Shown here piece after piece: positions 36,533 to 44,982 of a stretch of 64,000 nucleotides of DNA (position 1 is the first letter of the stretch; each line of letters opens with the position of its first letter). The position numbers and the translations under genes are program-made. Origin of the DNA: Fen-1135 sp963705275 (GTDB lineage: Bacteria > Desulfobacterota > Syntrophia > Syntrophales > UBA2185). The notes under the pieces were generated by a model. It was not told where the DNA came from and ran no database searches. It was given only the letters and a program-made list of their open reading frames with translations. The stretch is taken from the NCBI GenBank assembly GCA_963705275.1, contig OY970063.1, positions 124,001 to 188,000 of the forward strand, in the 5' to 3' direction.

Positions 36533-38106
36533 TCATTGCCTCCATCCAAGATCCAGATCCATATTCTTCGGCGCTTCAATCCTTACAGTCATGAATAGGG
36601 ATTTCTTTTGTCCTGCCGCTATATCCATGTCCCATGTCAATGACGATGGGGTCTTCTCTGCAGGATCAGGGTCGCACTTTAGCGTTACTGCGATTCGTTC
36701 ATCCCTGGGCTGCGGATTCGGTTCTTCTACGACGACCTTAACCGGGGAATTTCTGGAATTCTGAATATCAGTGCGCCAATCCCAGGTGTATGTCTGCTTA
36801 TCCTGCAGGAATGTCTTCTCACCTGATTTTTTTGATATTAGTTGCGTCCGTGCGGTGACAAGTGGATCAATGCCAAAGAATATGCTCGCCTCTTGCCCGG
36901 CGAGATGCAAATGAGCGTTTTCCTAATATGGCGCCATCAACGACGAATAGACTGCTGCCGGAAGGAATGTCTTTCGCTTCAGGAAGGTTCAATTTTCCTC
37001 TGAGAAATACCTGGCTTCCCTGAGATGGTCTTGCCATGTATGTGAATTCCGCAGGCCATAGTTCTTCCTGCAATCTTTACCTTCTGCTTCGCTCCGGCGG
37101 GTACGTTTTTCTTGCCTATCTGCCAGATTGAATACGTGGTCTCTCTGACCTGTCTCGCTCCTACGGTTGCTTCTTCAGTTGGGGCCGCTTCCATTTGGTC
37201 TGCAGCCGCAGCAGATTTTAGAGCCTTTTGCTTTGCTCCTTCCCTGCGGTATTGAGGACGGGGTTTGATAATCCAGGGCGTTAATTCAGCCGGAGAAATA
37301 GAAGAAGGTGGCCTCAGAGTAGCTAAATTGATACTCACATTATTCCAGTCCTGGCCGGAACTCTGCCAGATTTCTGCTTCCCATGTAAATATTATCTGTT
37401 TGTCTTTCGGTTTTGCCTCAAGACGATACAGCGGGTGCCAGCCGCAACCGGCAAGTGAGTATGTGTATGTGAGAGTCGCTTCGGGAGCGCGCGAGCCGGA
37501 AAGAAGCACAGTCACCTCCCATGCGGTTTCTTTTCTCCCCGCGGCGCGATCGAGATCATCCTGCGCCTCCTTTATTTGTTTGTCGATTTTTTCGAGTTCA
37601 GATTCCTTCGAAAGTTTGTCCTGGTAGGTTTTCTGGATACTCTTGCCGATAGCTGCGGACATATTATAAACGTCTGCCATAGTCTTTAACTTCGCCTTGG
37701 TCTGTAACTGCCAGAACTGAATCTGTGTATCCAGGCTGCGGATTGTCGCCTGAAGATTCTTCCGCGCATCTTTCAGTTTCTCGAGCTGCTTCATGAGATT
37801 TGCAATCTTCTCATCATTCTGGCGGCTTACCTGTCGCCAGCTTATGTCATCGATTCTTATCTTCGCGTTATTGACTATGCGAACCACGAGTGAGTCAGGA
37901 TCGGCCTGCCCGGGGAGGATGATGAGAGTCTTTGCCTGCTCTGTTCCTTCAGGCAGAATCTTCACTTTCGCGACTTCAAGAACCTGGGCGGAGCCAGGAA
38001 AGAATGTAACCTCGCGGGGAAGGGACCACGAACTTGCAGGAGCGAGGAAAAGAAGAATCACAATTGCCGATATGCACTTCTTTGCAGATATTTTCCTGTC
38101 AGTCAT
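36533..38106 (-). pseudogene. DUF4139 (MuiA-type) secreted protein with two frameshifts
   Basis: Three frames join into one protein of about 523 residues. Frame 1 (38106 to ~37060) has a signal peptide (ISAIVILLFLAPASS), a DUF4140-like strand region, a long coiled coil (about residues 85-190) and the start of DUF4139 (LTYTYSLAGCGWHPLYRLEA). At about 37060 one extra base (GCA-G-GAA) shifts it to EELWPAEFTYMARPSQGSQV. At about 36907 another (TTT-G-CAT) shifts it to HLAGQEASIFFGIDPLV and the end. Shine-Dalgarno GGAGG stands before the ATG at 38106. The family is called mucoidy inhibitor-like; its function is poorly known. It follows the amidohydrolases by 21 bp. Confidence 0.85.
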
Positions 38107-38127
38107 ATGCCAACCTCCAGAGAAAGA

Positions 38128-39463
38128 TTAATTAGCCCCGATTAATTTAGCGATGCTCCTTACCTCCTGCATGATTGAAGGTAAATCTACCAGCAAGAGT
38201 TCCCTATCATGCATCACAACTCTGCCGCCAATGATGCTCGTTTTAACATCCGCGCCGGACGCGGCATATACAAGCTGTGAGTAGTAGCTGTGCATCGGCG
38301 CAAGATGCGGTTTCTTTGTGTCTACTATGATTATATCGGCTGATTTTCCCGGTTCAATGGAACCTATCCGGTCTTCCAAACCCAGGGTCTTTGCACCGTT
38401 AATTGTGGCCATCTTCAACACTGTCTTGGCATCCATCACTGTAGAATCCATCTGCATGACCTTGTGTAGCTTGGCTGCAGTGCCCATCTCCCCGAACATG
38501 TCCAGATCATTATTGCTGGCACTGCCATCTGTACCGAGCCCCACCGTGATACCTTTTTCAATAAGAAGTGGGACGGGCGCACATCCGGCGGCCAGCTTCA
38601 TGTTGCTTTCCGGATTGTGAGATACTTTCACATCCAAGGAACGCAGCATGTCCATTTCGTAATCTTCAAGCCAGATACAGTGAACGGCCAGTGTCCTGTC
38701 ATCCAGTAGGTCGATATCCTTAAGATGCTGGACGGGTGTTTTTCCGAACTTCTCTCTCATTATGGCGACTTCATCTTTTGTCTCCGATACGTGTATGCTG
38801 TATAGTACATCTGCCCTCCGTGCGGCGGCCTTTACGCTCGTGAGAGTTTCCGGGGAACAAGCATAAGGTGAGTGACAGGCAAGAGCGGGGATAATCAACG
38901 GAGATTTTGATCTGCCATTTGCTTATGAATCTCTCTGCTATGTCAGCAATCTTTTCGGGAGCAGTTGACGCGGGGAAGTCAATGAATCCCTGTGAGACAA
39001 CGGCCCGCATACCGGAATCAAAGGCTGCGCGGGCAACCTCGCTTTCATAAAAATAGGCATCGCAGAAGGTCGTCGTTCCGGAAAGAATCATTTCTGCAAT
39101 GGCAAGCATGGCGCCCCGATAAACCATTTCCCTCGTCACGAATTTTGACTCGGCCGGGAATATGTGGTTATGGAGCCAGTCCATGAGGGGAAGATCATCG
39201 GCAAGCCCACGAAAACATACCATGGGCAAATGTGTGTGGGTATTGATTAATCCGGGCATGATTATGGAACCGTGAGCGGAGAGGACCTTCTTTGCGGTGA
39301 ATGAATGTCCGCCATCGATATCTCCGTGCTTAATGAATGCGATCTTTCCGTCTTTGATTCCGATCACCGGATTATCTATTACATCCATGGTTTCGGACAT
39401 GGTGAGAAGCGTACCGCCTTCGATTATGATATCGAATTGGTTATTATCTTTGGTATCGCTCAT
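38128..39463 (-). pseudogene. MtaD-like amidohydrolase (second of tandem pair), one frameshift near 38908
   Basis: The gene begins at the ATG at 39463 (MSDTKDNNQFDIII). It encodes a metal-dependent amidohydrolase of the 5-methylthioadenosine/S-adenosylhomocysteine deaminase group. Metal ligands are in INTHTHLPM, and substrate and metal residues are in VSHNPESNMKLAAG and GLGTDGSASNNDLDMF. The reading frame breaks at FISKWQ. An extra A in an AAAA run near 38908 (ATC AAA A TCT) joins it to SPLIIPALACHSPYACSPET in the next frame. The repaired protein has about 444 residues. Expected reaction: hydrolytic deamination of adenosine-like nucleosides, in purine/methionine salvage. Confidence 0.88.
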
Positions 39464-40814
39464 GGCTAATTCTATGCCGAATTGTTTCTTGATTCTAATT
39501 GCGGTTTCTTCCACCATCGCCAGTATCTCTTCTTCGTCAATTGTGAGAAGCTTTCGGTTCTTCATCACCACGTTGCCGTTTATCAATACTGTGTCGACAT
39601 CGGCTCCGTTCACAGCATAAACAATATGTGAATACTCATTATAGAGCGGAGTAAGATGGGGCTTGTTCAAGTTGATGACTATGATATCCGCCTTCATTCC
39701 GGCTTTGAGAGAACCGACAATATTCTCCATACCAAGCGCCTTGGCCCCTTCACAGGTAGCCATGCGAACCACGGTTTTCGCATCCATTACAGTTGGATCA
39801 AGCTTCGCAACCTTATGAAGTTTAGCGGCCGTATCCATTTCCTGGAACATGTCCAGATTGTTATTGCTTGCACAACCGTCCGTTCCCAGGCCAACGGTGA
39901 CACCGGCCTTTATCATTTCCGGTACAGGAGCGACTCCTGAGGCCAGTTTCATGTTGCTCTCGGGATTGTGAACCACCTTGCAGCTATGGTCGGCGAATAT
40001 CCGCATATCCTCTTCTTCCAGGCATACGCAGTGAAAGGCGATCAATCGTTCGCTGAGATAGCCTATATCTCTTAAGAAATGGGTGGGGCTCTTTCCAAAT
40101 TTTTCTGTGAGTTGTTCTCTTCTCCGACCTGCTCTCCAGATAATGTGTGCCAAGGTATACACCGTATTTGTCGGCAAGCTTCTTTGACTCTCGGAGAAGA
40201 TTGAAAGAGCATGTATAGAGGGCGTGAGGTTCCACGAAGATATTCACCAGCGGATCGTTTGCCCACTTTTCGATGAGGAATTCAGAGTATTTCAGACCCT
40301 CTTCCGGGGTCTTGAAGTTAGGGGATGGAAAATCAAAGAGGACTTCACCGACGAGACACCGCATGCCGGCCTTTTTCGCTGCCTTTGCCACCTCATCCTC
40401 GAATATGTACATGTCACAAAATGTTGTAGTCCCGGACTTGATCATCTCGGCGCATGCAAGCAACCCCCCCAGATAGGAAAATTCCTTGTTCACAAACATC
40501 GCCTCAGCGGGGAATATATAATTGTTCAGCCAGTCCATGAGCTCAAGGTCATCCGCCAAACCCCGGAAATATGTCATAGGTGCATGGTTATGGCAGTTGA
40601 CAAGGCCCGGCATAATGAGAGAGTCCTTTGCATCAATGATGTCGGAAGCGGCGTACCGGCTCTCGATTTCCTCTTTCTTTCCTACGGCGATAATTTTCTC
40701 TCCTTCAATCGCTACGGCGCCATTCCTGATCGTATTATCCTTGTCATCCATCACCAATATCGTGCCACCGGAAATGAGTCTGTCAACTTTCTGCACCGTG
40801 CTGCTCCCATTCAA
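39464..40814 (-). pseudogene. MtaD-like amidohydrolase (first of tandem pair), frameshift near 40118
   Basis: From the ATG at 40814 the gene encodes an amidohydrolase closely similar to its downstream neighbour: VNCHNHAPMTYFRGLADDLE, VVHNPESNMKLASG and GLGTDGCASNNNLDMFQ. One extra base at about 40118 (AAG-A-GAA) separates LESRSEK from EQLTEKFGKSPTHFLRDI. Downstream, the frame runs without a stop into the second amidohydrolase (QFGIELAMSDTKDNN). Removing one T in GAATTAG would place a TAG stop 2 bases before the second ATG, a normal operon junction. So the apparent fusion is probably another single-base insertion. The gene pair probably arose by tandem duplication. Confidence 0.85.
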
Positions 40815-40850
40815 GAATATTCGTGTGCGTTATACCATCCAATTAAAATC

Positions 40851-40879
40851 TTGACACGTTTTTTTAAAAATAATATGAA
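40851..40879 (+). promoter_or_regulatory. Putative sigma-70 promoter of tRNA-Leu
   Basis: TTGACA (40851-40856) and TATGAA (40874-40879) are separated by 17 bases, and the tRNA begins 21 bases after the -10 element. The match at -35 is perfect and at -10 it is 4 of 6. It overlaps the divergent amidohydrolase promoter region. Confidence 0.6.
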
Positions 40880-40900
40880 TTTCCCCTACTTTCATGACAT

Positions 40901-40988
40901 GCCTGGGTGGCGGAATTGGTAGACGCAAGGGACTTAAAATCCCTCGATACCTAGTATCGTGCCGGTTCGACTCCGGCCCTAGGCACCA
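40901..40988 (+). tRNA. tRNA-Leu (anticodon UAA)
   Basis: The acceptor stem GCCTGGG (40901-40907) pairs with CCTAGGC (40978-40984) with one G-U pair. Discriminator A985 and an encoded CCA (986-988) follow. The anticodon stem AGGGA/TCCCT encloses loop CTTAAAA with anticodon TAA at 40935-40937. The long variable arm (GATACCTAGTATCG) is the class II feature of tRNA-Leu. The T-arm is GCCGGTTCGACTCCGGC. The gene lies directly upstream of a decayed mobile element. Confidence 0.97.
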
Positions 40989-41070
40989 GCAATAACAAGG
41001 GTCTTTAGGGCAGATGGGTGTTGGTAGGCCCTTTATTATTTCTGTTGTCCGATCCTATTTTACCGCTATT

Positions 41071-41172
41071 TTACCGCTTTTGGAATTTATTCAAGGCATT
41101 TTTTATCTGGCGGCTGATTTTGATTACGTCGCCCGGAGAGAGGCCAGTCGAAGACTTTTTATCCCGCCGAAT
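41071..41172 (-). pseudogene. Possible C-terminal remnant of an integrase-like gene next to tRNA-Leu
   Basis: On the minus strand an open stretch ends in ...SPGDVIKISRQIKNALNKF, then QKR and a TAA stop (41071-41073), with no start codon found upstream. A helical, basic tail directly beside a tRNA 3' end is what remains of many tRNA-targeted integrases. The length is too short to identify, and the call rests mainly on position. Confidence 0.2.
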
Positions 41173-41205
41173 ACAGTCTCCATCACACCGGTTGCTGTCT
41201 ATATC

Positions 41206-41749
41206 CGCATAATGGCTGCCCGGCTTATGGTTCGTTTATCCTGGCTACTGCTTACTTCCTGCCTAGAGGAAAAAGAATGCTTTCCCAGGTCCCCCGGTAT
41301 GACCCGGATGCGAATGACGGCAGTGATGATTGAGCTATGCCGTTCGGATATGGGAGATGACATTGATATCATGACTTCTCTTCGGGGTATTGGTGAGAAA
41401 ACGGCGGCAAACTTTCTTATCGAGATGGGAGGTGATATCCGGAAGTTCAAAGATCACAAAAAGCTGATTACCATGGCGGGGATTGACCCTGCCATATACC
41501 AATCCGGTAAGCATGATGGGCAAGGCAGGATTACCAAGCGTGGGAACCGTCATCTCAGGAGAGTGATCTGGCTCATGACCATCAGGGTCATCCAGTTTAA
41601 CGACTGTTTTCGACAGCACTATCAAAAGAGACGAACAGGATGGACTGCCTTTCAAAAAGGCGGTTCTTGCTACTGCCCATAAGCTTCTGAGGACCATTTT
41701 TGCCATGCTCACACAAAGGACATTTTTCAGCTATGTAGCGAACTCATGA
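41206..41749 (+). pseudogene. Decayed IS110-family transposase (C-terminal part)
   Basis: The frame carries the conserved C-terminal transposase_20 domain of IS110/IS1111 elements: SLRGIGEKTAANFLIEMGG is the helix-hairpin-helix, and ITMAGIDPAIYQSG and ITKRGNRHLRRVIWLM follow. The N-terminal DEDD catalytic domain is missing. Near 41636 a +1 shift (AAG-A-GAC) moves the coding sense to another frame reading DEQDGLPFKKAVLATAHKLL and ending at the TGA at 41747-41749. The copy is therefore truncated and inactive. No terminal inverted repeats were recognised; IS110 elements often lack them. Confidence 0.8.
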
Positions 41750-41894
41750 TAGTTGACTGAAGTCCTCAAAATTTCAATTTTGATCGCTGCAATATTTCGA
41801 ACAGAAATAATTAAAGGCAATATTGTTATTATCATGATAAAATGCAAGTATTATAAGTTATACGCACTGTTGAGCATATAGTAAAAAAATAATC

Positions 41895-43265
41895 TTGAGC
41901 GAGGTATCAGCCATAAGAGTAGATCAAACATTAGGTTTCACCAAGCTCCAGTCTATTTTCAAAGAAGCCTTCGGTTTCGGACGTGCAGCTACATTAAGCA
42001 TGGTCATATTGCCATTTGTAGTTGTTGCGGTCGGCATATTTCTGTTTTTCTATCTTGCACCGCCTAACACAATTATTATGACGAGCGGTCCCAAGGGCAG
42101 CTTCTTCGAGAGAAGTGCCGAGAAATATGTCACGATACTCCAGCAGAACGGTATAACTCTCAAGATACTTCCTTCTGCAGGCTCCGTTGATAACATTAAG
42201 AGGCTGACCGATCCTTCGTCAAAAGTTGATGTAGGATTTGTACAGGGAGGCGTGTATAAGGACATAAATACCGACAAGCTTGTGTCGCTGGGAAGCATCA
42301 ACTACGAAGCACTTTTTGTTTTATATAGGAGCAGGTCTGGTATTGAACGTCTTTCTCAATTTACTGGCCAGCGCATAGCTATCGGCGAGGTAGGCAGCGG
42401 GACACACACTCTTTCACTTGCTCTGCTGGCAGCCAACGGTATAGAGCCTGGAGGTCCTGCAAAGCTACTTGAGATGAACTCCGATGAAGCTGCGAAAGCG
42501 ATCCTAAGTGGCACGGTTGATGTAGTGTTCCTGATGGGGGATTCTGTCTCAACAGAGCTCATACGCCAGCTTTTACATACTCCTGGCATCAACCTCTTCG
42601 ATTTTGCACAGGCTGATGCTTACTCACGCAGCATGCCGTATCTCAACAAGGTCACCATCCTGAAGGGGGCATTAGATTTTGGGAAAGGCATTCCTGCACA
42701 CGATATCTTTTTACTCGCACCGACAGTTGAGCTGATTGCTCGAGAAGATCTGCATCCGGCCCTCTCAGATTTATTACTTGAAGCTGCACGACAAGTGCAC
42801 TCACGCCCAGGTCTTCTAAGGAACAAGGGTGAATTCCCTGCGCCAATCGAACAGGAGATACGTATAAGCGATGACGCAGGCCGCTTCTATAAATCGGGCA
42901 AGAGCTTCCTATATCGATATCTTCCATTTTGGCTTGCCAGCCTCGTGAACCGTATCGTTCTGGTGTTGGTTCCTATGATAATCCTGTTACTGCCCGGAAT
43001 GCGCCTTATACCCGCCCTGTACAATTGGCGTTTCGAATTGCGCTTCAACAGATGGTATCGTGCACTGCTGGTTATAGAGCGGGATCTTTTGACGGAACTG
43101 GCACCCGAAAAGCGCAAAAAGCTGCTGGAAAAGCTCGACGACATTGAGGCAGAGGTGAATAGAATGAAGGTGCCTGCATCGTTCGCGGATCAGTTCTATC
43201 ACTTGCGTGGGCATATCACATTTGTGCGTTCAAGGCTGATGTCGGAAGGCAATCTGTCAATATAG
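41895..43265 (+). CDS. TAXI-family TRAP transporter solute-binding protein, membrane-anchored
   Basis: 456 residues starting at a TTG. A transmembrane anchor (about residues 36-55, MVILPFVVVAVGIFLFFYLA) precedes a TAXI solute-binding domain: IIMTSGPKGSFFERSAEKY, LPSAGSVDNIKRLTDPSSKV and IAIGEVGSGTHTLSLALLA. A second hydrophobic stretch near residue 350 (IVLVLVPMIILLLPGM) is followed by a charged helical tail. That tail is not part of ordinary periplasmic TAXI proteins and puts the C-terminus back inside. No TRAP membrane subunit (DctQM) adjoins, so it may sense a ligand or serve a transporter encoded elsewhere. Confidence 0.85.
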   Translation: MSEVSAIRVDQTLGFTKLQSIFKEAFGFGRAATLSMVILPFVVVAVGIFLFFYLAPPNTIIMTSGPKGSFFERSAEKYVTILQQNGITLKILPSAGSVDNIKRLTDPSSKVDVGFVQGGVYKDINTDKLVSLGSINYEALFVLYRSRSGIERLSQFTGQRIAIGEVGSGTHTLSLALLAANGIEPGGPAKLLEMNSDEAAKAILSGTVDVVFLMGDSVSTELIRQLLHTPGINLFDFAQADAYSRSMPYLNKVTILKGALDFGKGIPAHDIFLLAPTVELIAREDLHPALSDLLLEAARQVHSRPGLLRNKGEFPAPIEQEIRISDDAGRFYKSGKSFLYRYLPFWLASLVNRIVLVLVPMIILLLPGMRLIPALYNWRFELRFNRWYRALLVIERDLLTELAPEKRKKLLEKLDDIEAEVNRMKVPASFADQFYHLRGHITFVRSRLMSEGNLSI

Positions 43266-43574
43266 ACATTTCTATCGATAATCTTCATTATCCAATTTAC
43301 AATGATGTTCACACTTTGTAGGTAAACTCAACATTCCCCTATTTACCGCTTCCTTCCTTGTTGATTTTCCAATTCTGCCTACTTATTCAATCTTTCAAAT
43401 CGTAAGTGTTACTTTTGTAAATAAAAAAGGCAGAGCCATTTGACCATGCCTTCCTGCAGAAAGTTAAAAATGAGTTTACTCTTAAAACTTCCTCCTGGCC
43501 TTTGCCGATCCAATCAAGCCAATTCCCAGAAGCAACATAGTTCTCTTTAGCCTGCTGCCCTGTTTGCTCTGGCC
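43266..43574. other. Intergenic region with terminator and an in-frame PEP-CTERM-like tail
   Basis: 309 bp between convergent genes. On the minus strand, directly after the TAG of the Gly-rich protein gene and in the same frame, the sequence encodes 30 more residues. These end MLLLGIGLIGSAKARRKF before TAA (43482-43484). That is a hydrophobic helix plus basic tail. A rho-independent terminator follows at 43421-43452. Confidence 0.5.
43421..43452 (-). terminator. Rho-independent terminator (minus strand)
   Basis: AAGGCA (43427-43432) and TGCCTT (43447-43452) form a 6-bp stem. Read on the minus strand it is followed by a run of T (complement of 43423-43428). It would end the transcript of the Gly-rich protein gene at 43575-43946. 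Confidence 0.5.
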
Positions 43575-43946
43575 CTACCGGGGATAGATGTAGACATAGC
43601 CTCTTGGCGGTACTGATGGGGCCGGTTGAACATAAACTGGAGGAGCCGCATAATACGATGCGTAATTGGGTGCGTAGTAATTAGGCGCCGGAACTACTGA
43701 ATTTGCCACAATAGCTACTGAATTTGCCACAAGAGCTACAGCACCTCCTACTATCGCCAAAGGCGCCCACCAAAGACCATAGCCGCCTCCATGACCTCCT
43801 CCCCTATGGACGCTATAGCCACCCCCATAATGTCCATCCCCGCCATAGCCGCCACCACCATAATAGCCTCCTGCGTCACTGGACAATGGGTTTATGAGAA
43901 AGATGATCATTGTGAATATAAGAACCACGCAAGCAACTTTTTTCAT
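43575..43946 (-). CDS. Small secreted Gly/Tyr-rich protein
   Basis: 123 residues from the ATG at 43946, which has a perfect AAGGAGG Shine-Dalgarno (the open frame extends further up to 43985). A signal peptide (MKKVACVVLIFTMIIFLI ...) is followed by a low-complexity GGYYGGGGYGGDGHYGGGY segment. Then come a hydrophobic stretch rich in Ala/Val (VGGAVALVANSVAIVANSVV) and a Pro/Tyr-rich end. Such proteins are found at the cell surface of many proteobacteria and have no known enzymatic role. In-frame sequence after its TAG encodes a PEP-CTERM-like tail (see findings). Confidence 0.7.
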   Translation of the reverse strand: MKKVACVVLIFTMIIFLINPLSSDAGGYYGGGGYGGDGHYGGGYSVHRGGGHGGGYGLWWAPLAIVGGAVALVANSVAIVANSVVPAPNYYAPNYASYYAAPPVYVQPAPSVPPRGYVYIYPR

Positions 43947-44611
43947 ATTCCACCTCCTTGCTTGATTCCGTAAATGTGTTCTCAATCTTTATAGTCCCCT
44001 TTTCAACGTGTTTTTTTAATGAACAATAAGCAAGAAGTAGGCCTAAAAAAAAGATGGCGAGATAAGTGCAAGATATCAAATCGCATATAACGATTATGCA
44101 TTTTCTTGATTGGACTCTCTTCATTAAAAAATGGATAGAATGTATACAGTAATTAGTATACAAGTGGGTAAAAAGTACACAGAGAGGGAGTCGGTTATTC
44201 GTTTCAAAAGTCATTACCAATACCGGCCATATTCTTCCTAGTAGGTTGCGTCAATAGTGCGCCGTGGAAAAGGCGCTGTTTGCGAATCCCGTCCGGCAAC
44301 TTTCGCTCCAGCCGGTAGCAATCAGGGCAGTCGTGGAGGCAACGAAGCGGCTGAAGCCTCTGATGTAGAGGGTCCTTAAGGGACTTGGCGAGCATGCAGG
44401 CCATAACGCGAGTGAACGCTGAGCAGGCCTCGAAAACACCAATGCGGAAGCCGACCCGGCTATGCTTTGCTCTTTCCTGTACCGTTGTTTTTCTGATTCA
44501 GATGGCCAATCCTGCACTTCATTCGGTAATCGCCAAAAGAATCGCAGAACGATAACTCAAAATGTGTTACAAGTTCTTAGGACAGGTCATCTTCAAATAG
44601 GAGTATCTAGT
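43947..44611. other. Intergenic region with operator-like repeat and a GC-rich island
   Basis: 665 bp. 43947-44215 is AT-rich and carries the inverted repeat at 44141-44162. About 44221-44520 is clearly richer in GC. On the minus strand it stays open in two frames (for example 44251-44517) but shows no recognisable domain or start signal. It may be a repeated or decayed element. The rest leads into the promoter and Shine-Dalgarno of the gene at 44612. Confidence 0.4.
44141..44162. promoter_or_regulatory. Perfect 7-bp inverted repeat, candidate operator
   Basis: TGTATAC (44141-44147) and GTATACA (44156-44162) are separated by 8 AT-rich bases. The centre-to-centre distance of 15 bases is somewhat longer than one helical turn. 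It lies upstream of the divergent Gly-rich protein gene. The binding protein is unknown. Confidence 0.35.
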
Positions 44612-44950
44612 ATGGCAGAAAAAGGCACAAGGATGAAGATCAGGGCTATCTTGATAAGCATCGTTGTTTGCATCCTGATAGTATTGTATAGTTACTTTAT
44701 TGCGGATACTGTCGAGACAAGGATAACGGATGCCCAGATGACGAAAGTTGACGGAAGATTCATGATCGCCTCTGAATATCGTCCTTTTGTAAACGAAGAC
44801 GTCTGGTATCGATTCAAGTTCGATTCCGGTACAATTCAGAACGATGCGATCCGGTTAAAAGGGAAGACGGTCATGATCAAGAAATACGGATGGAGAATAC
44901 CAATTTTCTCTATGTACGAGAATGTCTTGAAGATAACAGAGATTAAGTAG
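44612..44950 (+). CDS. Membrane-anchored protein of unknown function
   Basis: 112 residues. After a short basic N-terminus comes one transmembrane segment (AILISIVVCILIVLYSYFIA). A periplasmic domain of about 75 residues follows (VETRITDAQMTKVDGRFMIA ... FVNEDVWYRFKFDSGTIQND). The tail pattern resembles DUF1523-type proteins, but I am not certain. The ATG at 44612 is chosen because TAGGAG lies about 9 bases upstream. The open frame to 44462 crosses the GC-rich island and is probably not translated. A lipoprotein gene follows after 32 bp. Confidence 0.6.
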   Translation: MAEKGTRMKIRAILISIVVCILIVLYSYFIADTVETRITDAQMTKVDGRFMIASEYRPFVNEDVWYRFKFDSGTIQNDAIRLKGKTVMIKKYGWRIPIFSMYENVLKITEIK

Positions 44951-44982
44951 CATACTAAGCAAGGAGAAAGGGAGCGGAAGCA

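Larger units (their letters stand above)
40989..41894. other. Gene-poor region downstream of tRNA-Leu holding mobile-element remnants
   Basis: About 0.9 kb between tRNA-Leu and the TAXI gene contains only the integrase-like tail and the broken IS110 transposase. A direct repeat TTTTACCGCTA/TTTTACCGCTT at about 41058-41079 is visible. I could not find a second copy of the tRNA 3' end in the window, so no complete att-flanked island is shown. The last 140 bp before 41895 are AT-rich and probably carry the promoter of the next gene. Confidence 0.5.

Noticed and set aside
36388..36579. 63-residue minus-strand frame between the DUF4139 gene and glgB
   Set aside because: It has no Shine-Dalgarno or domain and overlaps the repaired glgB start.
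39984..40300. Programmed +1 frameshifting in the amidohydrolases
   Set aside because: The shift sites across the cluster share no slippery heptamer, in-frame stop codon or stimulatory structure that I can see, so insertion errors or decay are simpler.
43575..43577. TAG read as pyrrolysine in the Gly-rich protein
   Set aside because: Other genes here also use TAG as a plain stop, the protein is not a methylamine methyltransferase, and no pyl genes are present.
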